Shown here: positions 7,542 through 15,407 of the stretch, one piece after another | How the letters are laid out: every line of letters begins with the position of its first letter | How positions within the stretch are numbered: the stretch's first letter is position 1 | Assembly: GCF_031082405.1 (NCBI RefSeq) | Contig: NZ_JAVHJU010000015.1 | Span: forward strand, 62,001-126,000 | Reading direction: 5' to 3' | Length of the DNA stretch: 64,000 bases | DNA from: Amycolatopsis sp. A133 | Lineage (GTDB): Bacteria > Actinomycetota > Actinomycetes > Mycobacteriales > Pseudonocardiaceae | Made by a program: the position numbers and the translations under genes | Notes under the pieces: model-generated | Databases searched by the model: none | What the model was told of the DNA's origin: nothing | Seen by the model: the letters and a program-made list of their open reading frames with translations, nothing else

Positions 7542-9515
7542 CTAGAAGCCGAACGCCGTGCAGCTCGCCGTCGCGGTCTTCGACGGGTCGCTCACCGAGG
7601 TCGCCGTCAGCTTCACGCGGGCCGCCAGGTCACCGCCCGACGTCCGCTTCGCGTACGCCGGCACCTTCACGTGCGCGCCGAACTTCGCCGTCGCCAGCTC
7701 GTTCGGCAAGCGGACCTCCCAGCCGCGGGCGTCCGTCGACACGCTCAGCCGGTACGTGTCCGTGTCGTACGGCGCCTGGGCGCCGCGAGCCGCACCCGTG
7801 TTGAACAGGCCGAAGTCGCAGGTCGCGAGCCCACCGCGGGCGAATGCCGGGAGCGCCGGGGTCAGTGCCGCCCCGCGGGCCTGGCTGCCCGCGCCGTCCA
7901 GCGAGGCCACCGTCACCGTGTACGACAGGATGCCGCGCCGGTCCCGGGCCAGGTCCGTGATCAGGAACCGGAGCCGGTTCGCCGGGTCGGTGTACTCGTA
8001 CGGGCTCGCCGCCTCGGTGCCCGCCTTGAACAGGGCGTCGTTGAGCTGCCGGTAGTCACCGATGGTGATCTTGACCGGCGTGCCGTCCGGTTTTGTGTAG
8101 TCGGTGATGCCGATGTCCTGCGGGTTCGCGTCGATCACCCAGTCGAACGGGGCGTCGTCCTTGTTCTTCGTCTTCGTGATCAGCACGCCCGAGTCCGGCG
8201 CGAACGAGTCCGCGCCCATCCGGTCGACGACCTCGACGGTGTAGTTGTCGTAGCCGCCGCCGTCGCAGAACGGGTCCTTCGACCGGTCGCACTTCGGTGC
8301 CTTGTCGCCGCCGGTGAGCTTGATGTTCAGGCCGGTGAACGCGCCCGGCTGGGCTTCGGCTTCACGCGCGGTCAGGCGGGCCGACACCGGACCCGAGGAA
8401 GCCAGCTCGTTGCGGTCGAGCTGCAGGACGTCCGCCGGGTCGACGATGCCGAGCTTCAGCTTGTTGCGCAGCTGGTGCTGGGCGCCCATCGAGCTGCCCT
8501 GCGTCGCCGGGATCTGCCAGCGGGTGTGCGGGCCGCCGGGCCCGTTGAACGTGCCGCGCGACAGCATGTCCCACGGCCCGCTGTAACTGCGGGACGGCGG
8601 GACGCCGAACGGGTTGTTGTAGTTGTCGCCGATGCCCAGGATGTGGCTGAACTCGTGGGCGTAGGTCGACTGGCCCGAGCTCTCGGCCTGCACCGAGCTG
8701 CCGTTCTGCGCGTTCGGCCAGATGCTGGCGGCCGACGCCCACGACGTCCACGGCACGTACCGGGTGGCCGCGTAGTTGGGCAGGTCGTGGTTCGGCGGCC
8801 CGAAGCTGTCGGGCACGTTCTCCTTCGTGCCGAACTTCATCTCGCCGAACTCCTGCCAGGTCGAGCTCTCGTCCTGGCCGGCGGAGAGGTAGAAGATGAA
8901 GTCGAACTGCTTCGCGGTGTCGCCGACGTCGGCGCGCCAGGCGTCCCCGGCGTCCTTGCGGATGTCCCGGGAGCAGTTCGCGCCCGCCGGGCACGCGCCG
9001 GGCTGGAACTCCATGCCGTACTCGTAGGACTTCCCGGGCATCCGGTACGGCCCGAACGCGGTCAGCTGCACGCCGAACCGGCCGCCGGAGTCCTCCATCC
9101 AGTACTCGTTGATCGTGTGGCCGTTGTTGAGGGCCTCGGGCTTGTTGAGGAAGTCCTGGTAGTACTGCGCGACCTGCGCCCGCGGGATGTCCGCCGCGGA
9201 CGGCGCGGGGTTGCCGAAGACGGTCGAGCGGGCCGGCCGGGTGACGACGAAGTCCTGATCCGGGTAGTCGGCGAGGACGACGGCGCCCTTGAAGGTGCGC
9301 TGGGTCGGCTTGAGGTTCGGGTCGGCCCAGTTCGTGCCGGGGACCTTGCGGTAGTCGGACCAGGTCATGTGGTCCTGGTTCTCCCAGTGGGCGGCGTCGA
9401 TCGGCGCGGGCCAGCCGCGGGTGAGCGGCTCCGCCGCGGCCGTGCCCGTGCCGAGCCCGGTCAGGACGGCGACCGCGGCGAGCAGGGCGAGCGCTTTCGG
9501 GGTTCTGGGGCGCAT
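7542..9515 (-). CDS. Secreted M6-type (immune inhibitor A-like) metalloprotease
   Basis: A 657-residue protein with an N-terminal signal peptide (MRPRTPKALALLAAVAVL, Ala-rich cleavage region near residue 28). The zinc site is YAHEFSHILGIGDNY at about residue 285, an HExxHxxGxxD arrangement as in M6 proteases. A conserved catalytic-domain stretch includes RTFKGAVVLADYPDQDF. The C-terminal ~130 residues look like an added beta-rich domain (SLDGAGSQARG onward). The expected role is extracellular proteolysis. It is a single-gene unit, divergent from sua5 and convergent with prmC. Confidence 0.88.
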   Translation of the reverse strand: MRPRTPKALALLAAVAVLTGLGTGTAAAEPLTRGWPAPIDAAHWENQDHMTWSDYRKVPGTNWADPNLKPTQRTFKGAVVLADYPDQDFVVTRPARSTVFGNPAPSAADIPRAQVAQYYQDFLNKPEALNNGHTINEYWMEDSGGRFGVQLTAFGPYRMPGKSYEYGMEFQPGACPAGANCSRDIRKDAGDAWRADVGDTAKQFDFIFYLSAGQDESSTWQEFGEMKFGTKENVPDSFGPPNHDLPNYAATRYVPWTSWASAASIWPNAQNGSSVQAESSGQSTYAHEFSHILGIGDNYNNPFGVPPSRSYSGPWDMLSRGTFNGPGGPHTRWQIPATQGSSMGAQHQLRNKLKLGIVDPADVLQLDRNELASSGPVSARLTAREAEAQPGAFTGLNIKLTGGDKAPKCDRSKDPFCDGGGYDNYTVEVVDRMGADSFAPDSGVLITKTKNKDDAPFDWVIDANPQDIGITDYTKPDGTPVKITIGDYRQLNDALFKAGTEAASPYEYTDPANRLRFLITDLARDRRGILSYTVTVASLDGAGSQARGAALTPALPAFARGGLATCDFGLFNTGAARGAQAPYDTDTYRLSVSTDARGWEVRLPNELATAKFGAHVKVPAYAKRTSGGDLAARVKLTATSVSDPSKTATASCTAFGF

Positions 9516-9666
9516 CTGCGGCTCCTTCGCTGGGAACCCACGCCGGTGGTGGTTCCCGGTGATCGACGGTATTGAGCCGCACTGCCGCCGGTTCCGCCGC
9601 GACGGGAGGTCTACCCGCTTGCCCCACGACGAAAGTCTGGCCGCTTGTCAGCCCGGCGACGGACGC

Positions 9667-9716
9667 CGCGAATGACTCATTCGCGACGCCGGAGGTCCCG
9701 AATGAGTCATTCGCGA
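9667..9716. repeat. Second AATGACTCATT inverted repeat
   Basis: CGCGAATGACTCATTCGCG is followed 13 nt later by CGAATGAGTCATTCGCGAC. The arms match the element at 7481-7523, but this copy lies between divergent rather than convergent genes. Confidence 0.8.
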
Positions 9717-9723
9717 CCTCCGC

Positions 9724-9763
9724 CCGGCAAGCGGGACCTTCGTCCGGCAAGCGGGACCTCCGC
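9724..9763. repeat. Two 20-bp direct repeats
   Basis: CCGGCAAGCGGGACCTTCGT is followed at once by CCGGCAAGCGGGACCTCCGC. A decayed third unit (TCGGCAGCGCGG) follows. No function is evident. Confidence 0.7.
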
Positions 9764-9925
9764 TCGGCAGCGCGGCCGAGCGTTGGGGACAACTCCGGCC
9801 CCGCGCGCCGGGAGCGCCGGAAACTGTCGGTGCCGGCCGGTAGCGTGGAAGACGGGGGGCGCCCCCCGGGCGCCGGTGTGACGCGGCGAACGCCCGCCCC
9901 GGCCCGCGGACTACTCTTGGCGCCC

Positions 9926-10576
9926 ATGAGCGTGGTCTACGACTGCAGCAAGCGGGAGACCCGGGCCGACGGGCTGGCCGCGGCGGCCGGTGCGGTGCGG
10001 TCGAGCAGGCTGGTCGTCCTGCCGACCGACACGGTCTACGGGATCGGTGCCGACGCCTTCGACGCCGGCGCCGTCCAGGCGCTGCTGCGCGCGAAGAACC
10101 GCGGTCCGGACATGCCGGTCGGCGTGCTCGTCGGCTCGTGGTCCACTGTGGACGGCCTGGTGCTCGGCGTGCCGCCGCAGGCGCGCGCGCTCATCGAAGC
10201 CTTCTGGCCCGGCGACCTGTCCATCGTGCTGCCGCACGCGCCGAGCCTGCAGTGGAACCTCGGCGACGCCCGCGGCACCGTGATGCTCCGGATGCCGCTG
10301 CACCCGGTGGCGCTGGAGCTGCTGCGCGACGTCGGGCCGATGGCCGTGTCGAGCGCGAACGTCTCCGGCCGCCCGCCGGCGAGCACCGCGCAGGAGGCGC
10401 AGGAGCAGCTCGGCGACTCGGTCGCCGTCTACCTCGACGGCGGCTCGAGCGGCGAGCCGGTCGCCTCGAGCATCGTGGACCTCACCGGCACCGAACCGGT
10501 GGTGCTGCGCGAGGGCGCGGTGAGCAAGGAGGCCATCGCGGAGGTGCTCGGTGTGCCCGCGGAATCGTTGGCCTGA
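9926..10576 (+). CDS. L-threonylcarbamoyladenylate synthase
   Basis: YrdC/Sua5-family enzyme (TsaC function) that makes threonylcarbamoyl-AMP from threonine, bicarbonate and ATP for the t6A37 tRNA modification. It is 216 residues from ATG 9926 (MSVVYDCSKRETR). The open frame runs further upstream but without protein-like sequence. Signatures are VVLPTDTVYGIGADAF, LLRAKNRGPDMPVGVLV, a KR-type nucleotide loop and MAVSSANVSGRPPASTA. It is the short YrdC form without the extra Sua5 domain. The prmC-sua5-wecA order matches mycobacteria (Rv1300-Rv1302). Confidence 0.93.
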   Translation: MSVVYDCSKRETRADGLAAAAGAVRSSRLVVLPTDTVYGIGADAFDAGAVQALLRAKNRGPDMPVGVLVGSWSTVDGLVLGVPPQARALIEAFWPGDLSIVLPHAPSLQWNLGDARGTVMLRMPLHPVALELLRDVGPMAVSSANVSGRPPASTAQEAQEQLGDSVAVYLDGGSSGEPVASSIVDLTGTEPVVLREGAVSKEAIAEVLGVPAESLA

Positions 10577-10649
10577 AGCCGGATCACGGGGGATTCCGCG
10601 GCACGATAGCGTGTCGCGGGTGACCCCGACCCCGCGAGCGTGACACCCC

Positions 10650-11807
10650 GTGCCGCCCACATCCGGTCTCCTCCCCATCCGTGAGTACATCCTCGTCGCG
10701 CTGACCGCGACGGCCGTGACGTACCTGCTCACCGGCGTCGTCCGCCGGATCGCGATCCGGGTCGGCGCGATCGCCAACCCGCGCGCCCGCGACGTCCACG
10801 TGGCCCCGATCCCGCGGATGGGCGGGGTCGGCATCTACCTCGGCGTCGCCGCCGCGATGGGCCTCGCCCACCAGCTGCCCGCGCTGTCGCACGGGTTCGA
10901 CGCCTCCTTCGACTCGGTCGGCGTGCTGTTGGCGGCCGGTGTCATTTCGCTGATCGGCGCGCTCGACGACCGGTTCGAGCTCGACGCCTGGACGAAGCTC
11001 GCCGGCCAGGTGATGTGCGCCGGCATCCTGGTCATCTTCGGGGTGCAGTGGGTGTCGTTCTGGGTGCCGTGGGGCGGCACCGGCGGCTCGTTCGGCTCGG
11101 TGCTGGTGCTCGACAAGAACCAGGGCGCGCTGCTCACCGTGGTGATGGTCGTGGTGATGGTCAACGCGATGAACTTCGTCGACGGCCTCGACGGGCTGGC
11201 CGGCGGGCTCGGCTTCATCGCGGCCGCCGCCACGTGCGCGTTCTCCCTCGGCCTGCTCGACAGCTCCGGCGGTGACGTCGGCACCTACCCGCCCGCGCTG
11301 ATCGCGGCCACGCTCGCCGGCGCGTGTCTGGGCTTCCTGCCGTACAACTTCCAGCCCGCGAAGATCTTCATGGGCGACTCGGGCTCGATGATGATCGGCC
11401 TGATGCTCGCCGGCGCGACGACGTCGGCGTCCGGGCGCGTGCCGTACCCGCAGTTCAGCGGCAAGGACGCGATCGCGCTGCTCTCGCCGCTGGTGGTCGT
11501 GGCGGCGGTGCTGTTCGTGCCGATGCTGGACCTGATCATGGCGGTCGTCCGGCGCACCCGCCGCGGCGAAAGCCCGTTCGCGGCCGACAAGATGCACCTG
11601 CACCACCGCCTGCTGGAGATCGGCCACTCCCAGCGCCGCGCGGTCCTGCTCATCTACTTGTGGGCCGGGATCCTGGCGTTCGGCGCGGTGTCGGTGACGC
11701 TGTTCGACGACGCCGCGGCGCTGTGGATCATCGGGATCGGCCTGGTCTTCGCGGTGGCCGTCTCGATCGTCCCGCGGCTGCGCTCGCGCAACCAGCCGGG
11801 CACGTGA
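10650..11807 (+). CDS. wecA: WecA-type polyprenyl-phosphate GlcNAc-1-phosphate transferase
   Basis: MraY/WecA-family membrane enzyme of 385 residues with about eleven hydrophobic helices. It moves GlcNAc-1-phosphate from UDP-GlcNAc to decaprenyl phosphate and so starts arabinogalactan linker synthesis in mycolata. Motifs are NPRARDVHVAPIPRMGG, NAMNFVDGLDGLAGG (catalytic Asp cluster), PAKIFMGDSGSMMIG and the HHRLLEIGHS loop near the C-terminus. The start is GTG 10650, with no clear ribosome-binding site. It lies immediately upstream of the atp operon, as in mycobacteria (rfe). Confidence 0.92.
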   Translation: MPPTSGLLPIREYILVALTATAVTYLLTGVVRRIAIRVGAIANPRARDVHVAPIPRMGGVGIYLGVAAAMGLAHQLPALSHGFDASFDSVGVLLAAGVISLIGALDDRFELDAWTKLAGQVMCAGILVIFGVQWVSFWVPWGGTGGSFGSVLVLDKNQGALLTVVMVVVMVNAMNFVDGLDGLAGGLGFIAAAATCAFSLGLLDSSGGDVGTYPPALIAATLAGACLGFLPYNFQPAKIFMGDSGSMMIGLMLAGATTSASGRVPYPQFSGKDAIALLSPLVVVAAVLFVPMLDLIMAVVRRTRRGESPFAADKMHLHHRLLEIGHSQRRAVLLIYLWAGILAFGAVSVTLFDDAAALWIIGIGLVFAVAVSIVPRLRSRNQPGT

Positions 11808-11853
11808 CGCGCCGGGGTCTCTACACTCGGGGTCAACCGAGCAGGGAGCCAGT

Positions 11854-12297
11854 GTGAGCGAAACCGAACCGCAGGAGCAGGGGAACCCGCACGCCGAGGT
11901 GGTGCTGCAGGCCGCCCGCGCGATGACGAAGGCTTCGCTGCTGGTGACCCCGCCCGCCGTGGTGCTCTGCATCGCGCTGTTCACCATCCTCAACGGGCTG
12001 CCCGGCTTCCTGGGCTCGCTCGTCGGCGGGGTGCTGGCGTTGCTGGCGTCGCTGTCCACCCTGGGCCTGATGAAGTTCAGCGCGGGCCAGGACCCGATGT
12101 TCGTCATGGTCATCGCGCTCGGCGGGTACGTCGTGAAGGTCGTCCTGCTCTTCGGCGCGCTGACGCTGCTGAAGGGCGTCACCGCGCTGCACCCGATGTC
12201 GCTCGGCATCACGATGATCGTGGCCATCATGCTCGCCGCCGCGGCCGAGTTCGCCGCCTTCCGCAAGACCAAGATCCCGACGATCATCCCGTCCTGA
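11854..12297 (+). CDS. atpI: AtpI-like membrane protein of the atp operon
   Basis: A 147-residue membrane protein with four predicted helices and short hydrophilic ends. The start is GTG 11854, preceded by GGGAG. AtpI-type proteins help assemble the c-ring or influence ion supply, but function here is inferred mainly from position between wecA and atpB (the Rv1303 position). A TACACT hexamer at 11822 could be a -10 element. A 530-bp gap separates it from atpB, so it may be transcribed apart from the main operon. Confidence 0.8.
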   Translation: MSETEPQEQGNPHAEVVLQAARAMTKASLLVTPPAVVLCIALFTILNGLPGFLGSLVGGVLALLASLSTLGLMKFSAGQDPMFVMVIALGGYVVKVVLLFGALTLLKGVTALHPMSLGITMIVAIMLAAAAEFAAFRKTKIPTIIPS

Positions 12298-12461
12298 CGC
12301 TGTCCGCTTTGCCCGGGACTTCCGTGACGGACGGTGAGCCGGACTGCGGCCACCCGAGTGTGACCGGGACCACAGTCGAGAAACCCGCCATGATCGCCGG
12401 GACCCCGCCGGAGCCGGTGCCTGCGGCGTTCCGGACGCGGTCCCGGCCCGCACCGGACCTG

Positions 12462-12483
12462 GGTCCCGGGATCACCCGGGACC
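12462..12483 (+). terminator. Hairpin downstream of atpI
   Basis: GGTCCCGGG, ATCA loop, CCCGGGACC: a perfect 9-bp stem about 165 nt after the atpI stop. It could be a terminator or leader structure; there is no U-tract. Confidence 0.5.
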
Positions 12484-12740
12484 TAAGTCCTGGGCTGATC
12501 GGTTGGTTAGGAGTACGCCTGTCCGGCACGGATTGACCTGCTGGTATGGTCCGCGTCAAGGGTGGCGGCCTCGGCCGCACGCTTCCTGAGACGAACCGCG
12601 ATCAGCAGTGTGGCGACCGTGTAGTTCCGCCTTCCCGCCGCTGGTCCGAAGTAGACCGCAGGGCAGTGTTCACGCGAGACAACCCGTGTGCAGAACGTGA
12701 AGTCGTGTTCATCGCACAGTGGGGCAGCCGCCTCCGACGT

Positions 12741-12756
12741 CCCGATACGTATCGGG
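12741..12756. promoter_or_regulatory. Perfect 16-bp palindrome upstream of atpB
   Basis: CCCGATACGTATCGGG, followed by TACGTTAAG, 72 nt before the atpB start. The AT-richer centre and exact symmetry suggest a dimeric regulator site or part of the atp promoter. No regulator is known from the sequence. Confidence 0.5.
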
Positions 12757-12827
12757 TACGTTAAGTCCAGATCGTGACGATTCCCCCGGCGGAGTGAACG
12801 CCGGCCGGGAGAACCGGAAGGAGCCCA

Positions 12828-13613
12828 GTGGGCGCGCTGGTACTGACCGAGGGTGGCATTTTCACGCCCCCCGGTGCCGAAAGCTTCGAGTTGCCGGCGT
12901 TGGTCGCCGGAGTCACCAAGCCGATGCTGCTTGTCGTGCTTTCGGTTGTCATCATCGCGACGTACTTCCTGCTGGCGACCCGCAAGCTGCAGGTTGTGCC
13001 GGGCAAGGGGCAGTTCGTCGCGGAGTCGATCTACGACTTCAGCCGCAACAACATCGCTCGCGAGCAGATCGGTTCGAAAGACTTCAAGCCGTTCGTGCCG
13101 CTCGTTTTCGCGTTGTTCACCTTCATCCTGGTGAACAACCTCTACGGGATCATCCCGCTGCTGCAGTTCCCGACCATGGCGCGGTTCGGTTTCCCGCTCG
13201 CCCTGTCGGTCCTCGTCGTCTACCCGGTGTACCACTTCGTCGGGTTCAAGCGGCACGGCTTCAAGGGGTACTTCAAGAAGGAACTCGCGCCGGCGGGCGT
13301 GCCCAAGGCGGTCCTGCCGCTCTTCGCGCTGATCGAGTTCGCGGAGAAGTTCTTTCTCAACCCGCTCACGCTGGCCATCCGTGTTTTCGCCGCCATGTTC
13401 GCGGGTCACCTGATCCTGGCGGTGTTCACCCTCGGCGGCACCTTCCTGCTGACCGAGACCTCGGGCTGGGCGCTGAAGCCGGTTTCCCTGGTGGCGTGGA
13501 TCTTCGCCATCGGGATGACGTTCCTCGAGGCCTTCATCCAGGTGCTGCAGGCCTACATCTTCGCCCTGCTGTCGGCCGGGTACATCGGCGCCGCGCTGGC
13601 GTCGGAGCACTGA
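12828..13613 (+). CDS. atpB: ATP synthase Fo subunit a
   Basis: Membrane subunit that forms the two proton half-channels. It is 261 residues from GTG 12828, with GAAGGAG upstream. The essential arginine helix appears as LTLAIRVFAAMFAGHLIL (about residue 186). The C-terminal helix FLEAFIQVLQAYIFALLSAGYIGAAL carries the conserved Glu and Gln. It is the first structural gene of the complete atpBEFHAGDC operon. A small hairpin lies between it and atpE. Confidence 0.97.
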   Translation: MGALVLTEGGIFTPPGAESFELPALVAGVTKPMLLVVLSVVIIATYFLLATRKLQVVPGKGQFVAESIYDFSRNNIAREQIGSKDFKPFVPLVFALFTFILVNNLYGIIPLLQFPTMARFGFPLALSVLVVYPVYHFVGFKRHGFKGYFKKELAPAGVPKAVLPLFALIEFAEKFFLNPLTLAIRVFAAMFAGHLILAVFTLGGTFLLTETSGWALKPVSLVAWIFAIGMTFLEAFIQVLQAYIFALLSAGYIGAALASEH

Positions 13614-13629
13614 GAACACAAGCCCCCGA

Positions 13630-13647
13630 TCCACGCGAGCGCGTGGA
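13630..13647 (+). other. Hairpin in the atpB-atpE gap
   Basis: TCCACGC, GAGC, GCGTGGA: a 7-bp perfect stem 15 nt before the atpE start. It lies just ahead of the gene whose product is needed in greatest copy number. Its role is unknown; mRNA stability or processing are possibilities. Confidence 0.5.
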
Positions 13648-13662
13648 CCGAAGTGAAGGGAA

Positions 13663-13926
13663 ATGCACGTGAGCAACATCGTTCTGGCCCAGGCCGCGGA
13701 AGCCGCCGTCAACATCAACCCCGGCCTCGCCGCGATCGGCTACGGCCTGGGCGCGATCGGCCCGGGCATCGGTGTGGGTCTGATCTTCGCCGCCGTCATC
13801 AACGGCACCGCCCGCCAGCCGGAGGCGCAGGGCAAGCTGCAGGGCATCGGCTTCTCGACCTTCGTTCTGACCGAGGTGCTCGCCCTGATCGGCATCGTCA
13901 TCTACTTCATCGCCTCCGCAGGCTGA
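13663..13926 (+). CDS. atpE: ATP synthase Fo subunit c
   Basis: Proton-carrying ring subunit of 87 residues forming a helical hairpin. The first helix is glycine-rich ([15 protein letters not shown]) and the polar loop is RQPEAQGKL. The second helix carries the proton-binding Glu71 within [11 protein letters not shown]. It starts at ATG 13663 after GAAGGGAA. Eight residues (MHVSNIVL) precede the typical start of the first helix region. It is the second gene of the atp operon. Confidence 0.97.
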   Translation: MHVSNIVLAQAAEAAVNINPGLAAIGYGLGAIGPGIGVGLIFAAVINGTARQPEAQGKLQGIGFSTFVLTEVLALIGIVIYFIASAG

Positions 13927-13955
13927 GTTCCGCTCATCTCGCTTAAGGAGACGCC

Positions 13956-14516
13956 GTGCTGAACAGTGCCTTGGTCCTCGCTGCAGAGGGCGAAACGCAC
14001 AACCCGATCATCCCCGACATCTCGGAGCTGATCCTCGGCATCGTCGCCTTCCTGATCCTGCTGTTCATCCTCAAGAAGTACGTCGTCCCTCGCTTCGAGG
14101 CCGCGTACGAAGAGCGTGCGCAGAAGATCGAGGGAGGCATCGAGAAGGCCGAGCGGGCCCAGGCCGAAGCCGAAGAGGCGCTGGCCAAGTACAAGGCCCA
14201 GCTGCAGGAGGCCCGGACCGAAGCCGCGAAGATCCGCGACGACGCCCGCCACGAAGCCGAGCAGATCAAGGCGGAGCTGCGGGCCGAGGCGGAAGCCGAG
14301 TCCCAGCGCATCGTCGCCCAGGGCCAGGCCCAGCTGCAGGCCCAGAAGGCGCAGATCATCGCGGAGCTGCGGGCCGACATGGGCCGCAACGCCGTCGAGC
14401 TGGCCAGCCGGATCGTCGGCGAGTCGCTCGAAGACGAGGCGCGCCGCCGCGGCACCGTCGACCGGTTCCTGGCGGAGCTCGAGACCGCCGGTGCCTCCAA
14501 CGGAGCGGGGAAGTAA
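13956..14516 (+). CDS. atpF: ATP synthase subunit b
   Basis: Peripheral-stalk subunit of 186 residues from GTG 13956 (TAAGGAG upstream). One membrane helix (residues ~24-43, ELILGIVAFLILLFILKKYV) is followed by a long Ala/Glu/Arg-rich coiled coil that reaches F1. A normal-length subunit b next to a separate delta gene differs from mycobacteria, where a b-delta fusion is encoded. This is the ordinary arrangement for Streptomyces and Pseudonocardiaceae. Confidence 0.95.
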   Translation: MLNSALVLAAEGETHNPIIPDISELILGIVAFLILLFILKKYVVPRFEAAYEERAQKIEGGIEKAERAQAEAEEALAKYKAQLQEARTEAAKIRDDARHEAEQIKAELRAEAEAESQRIVAQGQAQLQAQKAQIIAELRADMGRNAVELASRIVGESLEDEARRRGTVDRFLAELETAGASNGAGK

Positions 14517-14522
14517 CCAGAG

Positions 14523-15350
14523 ATGACGTTGCATGCTGCGAGCCGTGAAGCGCTCGGCCTCGCCGAGGAACGCCTCGGCGAGGTTCTGGCCGACGCCGAT
14601 GCCACAGTGTCGTCCTCGGTCGGCGACGAGCTGCTCTCGGTCGTCGACCTGCTGGACCGGGAAATCGGCCTGCGCCGGGCGGTGAGCGACGCCTCGGCGA
14701 CGCCGGAGGCGCGCACCGCGCTGGTGCGCCGGCTGTTCGACGGCAAGCTGTCCGAACCGGCCCTCAAGGTGCTCGACGCCGTGGCGGGCAACCGCTGGTC
14801 CAGCCCTCGTCAGCTGGTCGACGGACTCGAGTCGCTCGGGCACTCGGCTCTGCTCACCGCGGCGGAGAAGACCGGCAACATCGACGCCGTCGAGACCCAG
14901 CTGTTCCAGGTCTCGCGCGTCGTGGCCAACCACCCGGAACTCGAGACCGCGCTGTCGGACCTGGCCGGTCCCGTCGACGCCAAGCGCACCCTGGTGCGCG
15001 GGCTGTTCGCCGACAAGGTGGACGTGGTCACCGAGACCCTCGTCGAGCAGGTCGTCCGCCGGGCCAAGGGCCGCGGCGTCGGCGTCGGGCTCGACGCCCT
15101 GGTCAAGCTCGCCGCGGAACGCCGTGAGCGCTCGGTCGCCTACGTGACCAGCGCGAGCGCGCTGACCGACGAGCAGACCGCCCAGCTGAGCGCCAAGCTC
15201 GACGCCATCTACGGGCGGCCGATCGCGCTGCACGTCGAGGTCGACCCCCGGCTCGGCGGCGGGCTCGTCGTCCGCGTCGGCGACGAGGTCATCGACGGGA
15301 GCGCGGCCGGCCGGCTGGCGGCGCTGCGCAGGCGGCTGGCCCGGGCATAG
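14523..15350 (+). CDS. atpH: ATP synthase subunit delta
   Basis: Connects the b-subunit stalk to the top of F1. It is 275 residues, longer than the ~180 of E. coli but normal for actinobacteria, which carry an N-terminal extension. The conserved delta core includes LQVSRVVANHPELETALSDL in the middle and a C-terminal region ending DPRLGGGLVVRVGDEVIDGSAAGRL, the family signature. It starts 7 nt after atpF. Confidence 0.94.
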   Translation: MTLHAASREALGLAEERLGEVLADADATVSSSVGDELLSVVDLLDREIGLRRAVSDASATPEARTALVRRLFDGKLSEPALKVLDAVAGNRWSSPRQLVDGLESLGHSALLTAAEKTGNIDAVETQLFQVSRVVANHPELETALSDLAGPVDAKRTLVRGLFADKVDVVTETLVEQVVRRAKGRGVGVGLDALVKLAAERRERSVAYVTSASALTDEQTAQLSAKLDAIYGRPIALHVEVDPRLGGGLVVRVGDEVIDGSAAGRLAALRRRLARA

Positions 15351-15407
15351 GCCCAGGTCACACAAGACTTTGCATACTGGCAAGAACGAAGCGAGAGCGG
15401 GAAAGAC

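Larger units (their letters stand above)
9516..9925. other. Intergenic region between divergent M6 protease and sua5
   Basis: 410 bp that must hold both promoters. It contains an AATGACTCATT inverted repeat (9667-9716) and a 20-bp direct repeat (9724-9763). No convincing coding frame, ribosome-binding site or clear -35/-10 pair was seen. Confidence 0.6.
12298..12827. other. Leader region upstream of atpB
   Basis: 530 bp without a convincing gene. It holds a perfect 9-bp hairpin (12462-12483), a TTGACC hexamer at 12535, a perfect 16-bp palindrome (12741-12756) and the AGGAG ribosome-binding site of atpB. The main atp promoter is presumably here, but I cannot place it. Confidence 0.6.
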
